The translations under genes and the position numbers were made by a program. The notes under the pieces are model-generated. The model was not told the origin of the DNA. It saw only the letters and a program-made list of their open reading frames with translations, and did not search any database. Positions 34,552 through 39,960 of a stretch of DNA of 39,960 bases are shown one piece after another. The stretch lies in assembly GCA_009785215.1 (NCBI GenBank), contig WQWU01000021.1:1-39960 (forward strand), in the 5' to 3' direction. Position 1 is the first letter of the stretch; the number at the start of each line of letters is the position of its first letter. The DNA is from Treponema sp. (GTDB lineage: Bacteria; Spirochaetota; Spirochaetia; Treponematales; Breznakiellaceae).

Positions 34552-34579
34552 TTGCAAATCACTAGAAATACAGTATAAT
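34552..34579 (+). promoter_or_regulatory. promoter of hipBA
   Basis: TTGCAA (34552-34557) and TATAAT (34574-34579) are 16 nt apart. The -10 box sits within the left arm of the operator, consistent with autorepression. Confidence 0.45.
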
Positions 34580-34606
34580 ATATATTATAGTATATCTTAT
34601 ACTGTA
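34569..34606. promoter_or_regulatory. candidate HipB operator (inverted repeat)
   Basis: TACAGTATAA (34569-34578) and TTATACTGTA (34597-34606) are perfect 10-bp inverted repeats with an 18-nt spacer, 28 nt upstream of the hipB ATG. HipB dimers bind such repeats and shut off hipBA; the center-to-center distance (28 bp) is close to three helical turns (about 31 bp). Confidence 0.55.
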
Positions 34607-34633
34607 ATTATCTATATTATAATAGGTATTAAT

Positions 34634-34948
34634 ATGAAAAGAAAGATTATATCACCGGTTATTAGTGCATTACAGAAGCTTGGAGAAGATATTTGCGATG
34701 CACGCCGCAGACGAAACATTACAATGGCATTACTGGCTGAACGAGCAGGAATAAATGTCATTACTCTTTCAAAAATAGAAAAAGGGGATCCCGGAACATC
34801 TATAGGCGGATATGCCTCTGTTTTATATTCATTGGGTATGATTGATCGTATACGTGATATAGCTGATGCCAGCCGCGATTTGACAGGGCAAATGCTTGTA
34901 AATGAACAATTACCCAAACGTGTAAGGATTAAAAGAAAAGGAACATAA
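34634..34948 (+). CDS. hipB: HipB-like antitoxin, HTH (XRE) regulator
   Basis: The 104-residue protein has a Cro/C1-type helix-turn-helix near residues 17-60 ('LGEDICDARRRRNITMALLAE', 'AGINVITLSKIEKGDPGTSI'), followed by a basic C-terminus ending in 'RVRIKRKGT'. HipB antitoxins bind their toxin kinase HipA and repress the operon. It starts at the ATG at 34634 with a weak AGG 7 nt upstream, and the HipA gene begins 2 nt after its stop. The C-terminal tail may serve toxin binding or degradation. The two genes form a normal toxin-antitoxin module with an operator upstream. Confidence 0.88.
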   Translation: MKRKIISPVISALQKLGEDICDARRRRNITMALLAERAGINVITLSKIEKGDPGTSIGGYASVLYSLGMIDRIRDIADASRDLTGQMLVNEQLPKRVRIKRKGT

Positions 34949-34950
34949 AA

Positions 34951-36147
34951 ATGGACAATAGTAGAGAGATTTTAGTTTCAGTTATGTTAAACGGCGAAAC
35001 TGTATCTGTCGGAAAGTTGTGGTGTTATTTTCGCAAAGGCAGAACAAGCGCAGCATTTGAGTATGATAAAATATGGTTATCTAACTTAAACCGTTTTGCG
35101 CTGGAGCCGGCACTGCATTTGACAGAAGGCGCATTTTATACCGATAAAGCTTTGTTTGGTGCAATAGGCGATTCTGCGCCGGATCGCTGGGGGCGAATTT
35201 TAATGCGCCGTGCAAATACTTCCGGGCGCACATTGTCAGAAATAGATTATTTATTAGGTGTGAATGATGAAACACGGCAAGGCGCTTTGCGTTTTTCTGA
35301 AACACTAAACAGTCCATATCTGGCAAAATCTGATAAGAAATCAATTCCGCCGCTTGTTAAATTACCGGAATTACTTTCTGCTTCCGAAAACTTTTTAGCA
35401 GATTCGGAAAGCGCCGAAGAACTAAGATTACTTCTTGTACCAGGTTCATCACTTGGCGGAGCACGCCCAAAAGCATCAGTATATGATAAAGACGGCAGTT
35501 TAGCCATCGCAAAATTTCCGCGAAAAGATGATGATACCGATATTGTCCGCTGGGAAGCAGTTGCTTTAACTTTAGCAAAAACAGCAGGTATAAATGTTCC
35601 GTTATGGCGTTTAGAAGAAATAATTGGAAAACATACTTTAATTATAAAGCGGTTTGATCGTGACGGACAAAAACGAATTCCATTTTTATCAGCGATGAGT
35701 ATGATGAATGCAAACGATAATGATGGTCTTGTTCATAGCTTCGTAGAAATTGCAAATAACTTAATTCAATATGGCACACAACCGGATAAAGATTTGGAAG
35801 AATTGTGGCGCCGCATGGTATTTGGAATAATGATCTCAAATACAGATAATCATTTACGCAATCATGGTTTTTTATATTTTGATAATGGCTGGGTGTTGTC
35901 ACCAGTTTATGATTTAAATCCGAATATTGATAGATCAGATTTTTCTGTTAGTGTTGATGAAACAGGCGTAAAAAGCACTATTGAGCTTGCTATGAAAACA
36001 ATAGATAATTTCCGGTTATCAAAAACACAAGCAAAAGTAATTTTTGACGAGATAAAATCCGCAGTCGCTGACTGGCGAAAAATTGCAAAATCATACGGAA
36101 TAACAGAGAATGAAATTAATAGAATGAAAAATGCTTTTATAGTTTAA
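34951..36147 (+). CDS. hipA: HipA-like serine/threonine kinase toxin
   Basis: The 398-residue protein has the HipA N-domain ('GKLWCYFRKGRTSAAFEYD', 'PDRWGRILM') and the kinase core with 'GSSLGGARPKA' (165-175, phosphate loop), 'AKFPRKDDDTDIVRWEAVALTLAKTAG' region carrying the Lys/Glu pair, catalytic D299 in 'SNTDNH', and 'LSPVYDLNPN' with the metal Asp. HipA phosphorylates glutamyl-tRNA synthetase (GltX) in E. coli and so stops translation; gltX is also in this window, but HipA in some species targets other synthetases. It is neutralised by the neighbouring HipB. Nothing is missing, so it looks active. The last bases lie 6 nt from a convergent small gene. Confidence 0.92.
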   Translation: MDNSREILVSVMLNGETVSVGKLWCYFRKGRTSAAFEYDKIWLSNLNRFALEPALHLTEGAFYTDKALFGAIGDSAPDRWGRILMRRANTSGRTLSEIDYLLGVNDETRQGALRFSETLNSPYLAKSDKKSIPPLVKLPELLSASENFLADSESAEELRLLLVPGSSLGGARPKASVYDKDGSLAIAKFPRKDDDTDIVRWEAVALTLAKTAGINVPLWRLEEIIGKHTLIIKRFDRDGQKRIPFLSAMSMMNANDNDGLVHSFVEIANNLIQYGTQPDKDLEELWRRMVFGIMISNTDNHLRNHGFLYFDNGWVLSPVYDLNPNIDRSDFSVSVDETGVKSTIELAMKTIDNFRLSKTQAKVIFDEIKSAVADWRKIAKSYGITENEINRMKNAFIV

Positions 36148-36153
36148 ATATTT

Positions 36154-36564
36154 TTATCCATTTATTACGATTCTATCCACAACCAGTATTACCGGCGTAA
36201 AATAATAACCGGATTCAGAAAAATATAATCTGCCGTTTACAATATGCCCGCCCCAGTCTAAATTAATGTTTTTTATATTTTCTTTATCATTAAATACTAA
36301 TTGAATCTCCGTCACGGTTACAGATTCGTTTCCTTTAAAAAATGTAATTGGTTCGTATAGCTGTAAAAAATAATATTCTGCATTATCTGATGTTTCATTT
36401 ACTTGTTTTAATACAACAGTGCCAAAAATATGAAAGTTAATACTATCCTGGTTACCAAAATTATATTGATTCCTGTGATAATATTCCTGAGAAAACAAGT
36501 TAAAACCAGTCTTTAAAACCATTAATACTGCAATAATAAATAATATTTTATTTATTCTTTTCAT
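36154..36564 (-). CDS. secreted hypothetical protein
   Basis: The 136-residue product has a signal peptide or N-terminal membrane anchor ('MKRINKILFIIAVLMVLKTG') and a mature part of beta-strand type with no Cys and many aromatic residues ('HIFGTVVLKQVNETSDNAEYYFLQLYEPITFF' region). I do not recognise it. The start at 36564 has GGAG 12 nt upstream, a longer spacing than usual; an ATG at 36582 has none. It lies at the edge of an AT-rich orphan pair, convergent with hipA, and divergent from the next membrane gene by 61 nt. Confidence 0.6.
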   Translation of the reverse strand: MKRINKILFIIAVLMVLKTGFNLFSQEYYHRNQYNFGNQDSINFHIFGTVVLKQVNETSDNAEYYFLQLYEPITFFKGNESVTVTEIQLVFNDKENIKNINLDWGGHIVNGRLYFSESGYYFTPVILVVDRIVING

Positions 36565-36590
36565 GATTACATCTTTCTCCATCTATATTA

Positions 36591-36619
36591 TTGATAATCC
36601 AGTTTTTTTACTTTATAAT
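36591..36619 (+). promoter_or_regulatory. strong promoter of the 36626 membrane gene (leaderless geometry)
   Basis: TTGATA (36591-36596) and a perfect TATAAT (36614-36619) are 17 nt apart, and the ATG at 36626 follows 6 nt after the -10 box. No Shine-Dalgarno is possible. Confidence 0.6.
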
Positions 36620-36625
36620 CATACC

Positions 36626-37060
36626 ATGAACTCAAAAAAAGTATCAATAATAATTTTTTTATTGTTAATCGTACTCATTTTTACATTAATGTCAGTGTTA
36701 ACTATTCCGATGATTTTTGGCCGCCGGAATCATATCATTGGATTCTTTGGTTTATTTTTAATTCTATCTACAATTCCAATTGTTTTTTATATTTTATTAA
36801 AAAAACAGCTAAAATTATACATGATTATTTACTATTTTGTTTATTTTTTTATTACAAGTATATTAAATTTAATAATTTCAATATTATATACACAATTACT
36901 GCTGTATAATAACGATGAATTTATATTTAATATTTTTGAACTTTTCGATGTTATGACATATATTGTATTATCAATCTTTTTTTCTTTCCAGCTGCCAATA
37001 ATAATTTTAAGCATAATAATCAATAAAATCTGCAATAACAAGGCAAGTATCTTGACATAA
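36626..37060 (+). CDS. small integral membrane protein, unknown
   Basis: The 144-residue product is mainly hydrophobic, with about four membrane helices ('VSIIIFLLLIVLIFTLMSVL', 'HIIGFFGLFLILSTIPIVFY', 'LYMIIYYFVYFFITSILNLI', 'MTYIVLSIFFSFQLPIIILS'). It is extremely AT-rich, Ile/Leu/Phe-rich and has no catalytic motifs. The start at 36626 is chosen because a near-consensus promoter ends 6 nt before it; an ATG at 36563 lies upstream of that promoter. Its stop codon at 37058-37060 adjoins TTGACA, the presumed -35 of uvrB. The composition differs from flanking genes and may mark horizontal gain or fast evolution. Confidence 0.65.
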   Translation: MNSKKVSIIIFLLLIVLIFTLMSVLTIPMIFGRRNHIIGFFGLFLILSTIPIVFYILLKKQLKLYMIIYYFVYFFITSILNLIISILYTQLLLYNNDEFIFNIFELFDVMTYIVLSIFFSFQLPIIILSIIINKICNNKASILT

Positions 37061-37080
37061 CTACTACACTATGGTTAAGT
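37052..37080 (+). promoter_or_regulatory. candidate uvrB promoter
   Basis: A consensus TTGACA (37052-37057) overlaps the last codons of the upstream gene; 17 nt on is TTAAGT (37075-37080), a poor -10, which ends 5 nt before the ATG. No LexA-type box was noticed. No Shine-Dalgarno precedes the start. Confidence 0.4.
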
Positions 37081-37085
37081 AATGT

Positions 37086-39065
37086 ATGAGGCAATTTGAA
37101 GTTGTATCTCCATTTAAACCCGCAGGCGATCAAGGCGAAGCAATTGCCGCACTGGCGGACGGAATAAGAGCCGGAGACAAGTTCCAAACTCTGCAGGGTG
37201 TTACAGGTTCAGGCAAAACCTTTACCATGGCAAAAATTATCGAAGAAGTGCAAATGCCAACACTTATCGTAAGCCATAATAAGACACTGGCAGCTCAGCT
37301 TTTCCGCGAGTTTAAAGGTTTTTTTCCTCATAACGCTGTAGAATACTTTGTTTCATATTACGACTACTACCAGCCGGAAGCATATGTTGCAAGCCGTGAT
37401 TTATATATCGAAAAAGATGCCTCCATAAATGCCGAAATTGAGCGCATGAGGCTCTCTGCGGCACGAAGTTTGATGGAACGCGAAGATGTTATCATCGTCG
37501 CTACTGTTTCCTGCATCTACGGCATGGTAACCCCCGATGTTTACAAAAAAATGACCGCCACTTTTTCAAAAGGCGAAACGATAGATGTTGATTCGCTTAT
37601 CCGCCGCTTTGTTGAACTGCAATATGAACGCAACGACGCTATTCTTGAAAGAGGGCGTTTCCGCCGCCGCGGTGATACGCTTGAAATTTTCCCGGCTTAC
37701 ATGGAAGAAGCATACCGTGTTGACCTTGATTGGGATAAGGTTGAACGTATCCGCCGTTTTAATCCTGTCTCCGGCGAATATCTGGAAGAACTGGACCGGG
37801 CTTTAATTTATCCTGCCAAACAATTCGTAATGCCGGCGGAAACAATACACAACACATTGGACATAATAAGAGAAGAATTAAAAGACCGCCTTGAGTATTT
37901 TAAAAATAACGGAAAAATAATGGAAGCCGAACGCTTAAAAACCCGCGTTGAATACGATATAGAAATGATGACAGAAATGAATTACTGCCCGGGAATAGAA
38001 AACTACTCTTCTTTATTGGCAGGACGTAAACCGGGCGAATCTCCAGACACATTAGTCGATTATCTTCCAAAAGAACATTTAACATTTATCGACGAAAGCC
38101 ACGTAACTTTACCGCAGATCGGCGCAATGTACGCAGGAGATCGCAGCCGAAAACAGAACCTGGTTGACTACGGCTTTCGGCTGCCCTGCGCTTTAGATAA
38201 CCGCCCGCTTCGTTTTGATGAGTTCGAAGAACGCCTCGATAAAACTGTTTTTGTTTCCGCTACCCCCAGCAAAACTGAAATAGAACAATCCGTACGTGTT
38301 GTTCAGCAATTAATACGCCCCACAGGTCTTTTAGATCCGGAAATAGAAGTGCGCCCGAGCGAAGGGCAAATGGAAGACATCTACAGCGAAGTTCAAAAAA
38401 GAATAAAAGCCGGAGAACGTTCGCTCATATTAACGCTTACAAAAAAAATGGCAGAAGACTTAACCGACTACCTTACAGGTCTTGGCTTAAAGGTGCGTTA
38501 CATTCACAGCGAAGTAGAAACAATTGAACGCGTAGAAATATTAACCCAGCTTCGTCAAGGCGATTTTGATATTCTTGTAGGCATCAATCTTCTGCGCGAA
38601 GGCATAGACCTTCCCGAAGTTTCGTTTATTGCCATTTTAGATGCCGATAAAATCGGATTTTTACGTTCACTTACAAGTCTTATACAGATAATCGGGCGAG
38701 CCGCAAGAAACGCCGCCGGAAAAGTTATCATGTATGCAGACAAAATGAGCGATGCAATGGAAAAAGCAATTGCAGAAACAAACCGCCGCCGCGAGATTCA
38801 AATAGAATATAATTCAAAACACGGCATAACACCTGCGACAGTAAAAAAAGCAATTGCAGAAATATTAACGCGGCATATAGAAGAAGCGGATATATCGGCA
38901 GGCGCTACAATAGAAGTATTAAAGAAATCTTTTAATATATTAATCCCGGCACAGCGCAAACAGCTTATTAAAGCGCTGGAAAACGAAATGCTAGAACACG
39001 CTAAAAATCTTGAGTTTGAACAAGCGGCAGTAATTAGAGACGAGATAACTGCTTTAAAATCCTAA
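37086..39065 (+). CDS. uvrB: excinuclease ABC subunit UvrB
   Basis: The 659-residue protein is the central damage-verifying subunit of nucleotide excision repair. It has Walker A 'GVTGSGKT' (38-45), the beta-hairpin region 'YYDYYQPEAYVASRDLYIEKD' in part, motif 'TFIDESHVTLPQ', helicase motifs 'VSATPSKTE', 'GINLLREGIDLPEVS' and 'QIIGRAARN', and a C-terminal UVR domain ('LENEMLEHAKNLEFEQAAVIRDEI' region) that binds UvrC. Length is normal. The gene has no RBS and may be leaderless. uvrA and uvrC are not in the window; an XPB-like helicase is, but far away. Convergent with the P-loop ATPase gene by 3 nt. Confidence 0.97.
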   Translation: MRQFEVVSPFKPAGDQGEAIAALADGIRAGDKFQTLQGVTGSGKTFTMAKIIEEVQMPTLIVSHNKTLAAQLFREFKGFFPHNAVEYFVSYYDYYQPEAYVASRDLYIEKDASINAEIERMRLSAARSLMEREDVIIVATVSCIYGMVTPDVYKKMTATFSKGETIDVDSLIRRFVELQYERNDAILERGRFRRRGDTLEIFPAYMEEAYRVDLDWDKVERIRRFNPVSGEYLEELDRALIYPAKQFVMPAETIHNTLDIIREELKDRLEYFKNNGKIMEAERLKTRVEYDIEMMTEMNYCPGIENYSSLLAGRKPGESPDTLVDYLPKEHLTFIDESHVTLPQIGAMYAGDRSRKQNLVDYGFRLPCALDNRPLRFDEFEERLDKTVFVSATPSKTEIEQSVRVVQQLIRPTGLLDPEIEVRPSEGQMEDIYSEVQKRIKAGERSLILTLTKKMAEDLTDYLTGLGLKVRYIHSEVETIERVEILTQLRQGDFDILVGINLLREGIDLPEVSFIAILDADKIGFLRSLTSLIQIIGRAARNAAGKVIMYADKMSDAMEKAIAETNRRREIQIEYNSKHGITPATVKKAIAEILTRHIEEADISAGATIEVLKKSFNILIPAQRKQLIKALENEMLEHAKNLEFEQAAVIRDEITALKS

Positions 39066-39068
39066 AAA

Positions 39069-39791
39069 TCAAACTTCCAGTATTAACAGTGTTTTTGGAT
39101 CAAGCTTCATTGCCATAGACTTGGAAATAATAGAATCCCTGTCTTTAGAGATCGAAAGCTCAACATGATCAGACTTTGGCTGCAGAACAATTACAACATC
39201 AATACTATTAATAAAACTTCCAAGCACAACAGGAATATTTTCTTTATCGTAAGCTGAATTTCCATCGCTGCCAGCGCCGCCATCATTAATAGAGCAGCTA
39301 TACCAAACATTCACCCCAATTTCCATAACAAATGTTTTTACAGCTTCCATACTTTCTTTGTTGGTGCGGGAAAAATCGAACCCGTCAATAATTACTGAAT
39401 CAGCTTTAAAACCGCCTTCTATAATCATAGCCCTAAGACTTTTAAGAATTTGTTCTATTGTTATTCCGTCCTGATTAAAGTTCATTAATACGCGGTTTTT
39501 AATAAGATCATTTTTTATTTCTTCGGCGTTCTCAAGATTCTTTTTATGTATAAACTCGGAAAAAATATCTTCGTACCAAACAAGTATATGCTGAGTCTGC
39601 TGGCTGAAAGAAACATGAACAACTTTTTTTCCATGAAGCAGTTTATCTAAAGCAAGCTGTACAAGTACCGATGTTTTTCCCACTCCGCGGGGCGAGCTAA
39701 TAACGCCGATTTCGCCGGGTTTTAATCCGCCGTTAATAGATTGTTCAAAAATGCGGATCGGGCTGCGTTGTATAAGTTCACTCAGTACCAT
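39069..39791 (-). CDS. RecA/KaiC-like P-loop ATPase, unknown role
   Basis: The 240-residue protein has a Walker A 'SSPRGVGKTS' (32-41), a Walker B-like 'DSVIIDGFD' (131-139) and the strand order of the RecA/KaiC/DnaB-C group. There is no second ATPase module and no obvious DNA-binding motif. The first residues ('LIQRSPIRIFEQSINGGLKPGE') are the short N-terminal lead seen in KaiC-like single-domain proteins. It sits 1 nt after the stop of an EF-G gene, with AAGGAG lying in the last EF-G codons, so it is co-translated with it. I infer a regulatory or partner role in the EF-G operon, but the function is unknown. Confidence 0.75.
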   Translation of the reverse strand: MVLSELIQRSPIRIFEQSINGGLKPGEIGVISSPRGVGKTSVLVQLALDKLLHGKKVVHVSFSQQTQHILVWYEDIFSEFIHKKNLENAEEIKNDLIKNRVLMNFNQDGITIEQILKSLRAMIIEGGFKADSVIIDGFDFSRTNKESMEAVKTFVMEIGVNVWYSCSINDGGAGSDGNSAYDKENIPVVLGSFINSIDVVIVLQPKSDHVELSISKDRDSIISKSMAMKLDPKTLLILEV

Positions 39792-39792
39792 T

Positions 39793-39960
39793 TTATCTCT
39801 CCTTCTTCTTTTTATCTTCAGCTTCTTTAATTAATGCCTCTGATACACTCTGCGGAACTTTTGCGTACTTTTCAAACTCCATTGTAAATTCTGCCTTACC
39901 CTGTGTGAGTGAACGCAATGTCGTAGAATAACCGAACATTTCGCTCAGCGGAACTTCGGC
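39793..39960 (-). CDS. elongation factor G, 3' end (partial)
   Basis: The frame is open to the window edge and only the last 55 residues are visible: '[20 protein letters not shown]', '[15 protein letters not shown]' and a Lys/Glu-rich tail. This matches domain V of EF-G, the GTPase that drives ribosome translocation. The terminal Lys-rich extension is longer than in E. coli. Whether it is the main EF-G or a second paralogue, as spirochaetes often have, cannot be told from this end. Its start lies outside the window. Confidence 0.88.
   Translation of the reverse strand, partial: AEVPLSEMFGYSTTLRSLTQGKAEFTMEFEKYAKVPQSVSEALIKEAEDKKKKER

Noticed and set aside
36563..36625. Upstream ATG at 36563 for the membrane protein gene
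   Set aside because: It lies before the near-consensus promoter and overlaps the divergent gene start.
1..39960. CRISPR arrays, tRNA or rRNA genes and insertion sequences
   Set aside because: No regularly spaced repeats, cloverleaf arms in the short intergenic gaps, or transposase frames were seen.

Overview
The window looks like a chromosomal segment of a spirochaete of the Treponema lineage. The DNA is AT-rich and the genes are packed on both strands. The gene set fits treponemes: a bacterial XPB helicase with its partner, a ClpS-ClpA-Aat cluster, a GGDGT-type phosphofructokinase, HflK/HflC followed by a degenerate kinase-like membrane protein, a GerMN protein, a hemerythrin, and a P-loop protein beside an EF-G gene. 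The assignment rests on gene content and protein character only. I see no rRNA, tRNA, CRISPR array or insertion sequence.

Layout: 1-1.7 kb is accessory DNA, with a RhuM-family gene carrying a 27-bp palindrome inside its reading frame, an unknown gene that may be frameshifted at its start, and a second inverted copy of the palindrome. 1.7-9.5 kb holds single genes and short operons for redox, sensing and transport: nitroreductase, CheY-like receiver, hemerythrin, RtcB ligase, sirtuin, then PutP, ferredoxin-type aldo/keto reductase and MFS transporter on the minus strand. 9.6-16 kb has a solute-binding lipoprotein, an outer-membrane-like protein, GltX (with a repeat-derived insertion), an M18 aminopeptidase behind a palindromic leader, and a CHASE-GGDEF cyclase. 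15.9-19.3 kb is a minus-strand N-degron operon: ClpS (recognition), ClpA (unfolding), Aat (adding Leu/Phe).

19.4-27.6 kb contains the XPB-like helicase and its coupled partner, a degenerate SDR-like protein, a YmdB-type phosphodiesterase, a GerMN protein, a SpoU/TrmH methyltransferase and phosphofructokinase. 27.7-31.9 kb is an hflK-hflC-pseudokinase-nudC operon. 31.9-34.5 kb is a second operon with its own promoter: a small unknown protein, the radical SAM enzyme AmrS, a 47-residue Cys-rich protein and a U32 protein. 34.6-36.1 kb is a hipBA toxin-antitoxin module with a palindromic operator. The window ends with two AT-rich orphan genes, uvrB, a RecA/KaiC-like ATPase and the 3' end of an EF-G gene.

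Two genome-wide features stand out. Several genes without a Shine-Dalgarno sequence have a sigma70-like promoter whose -10 box ends about 6 nt before the start codon, which predicts leaderless mRNAs (hflK, the YmdB-like gene, the GerMN gene, the 36.6 kb membrane gene, probably uvrB). Convergent neighbours are separated by a few bases or overlap, with no visible terminator between them.
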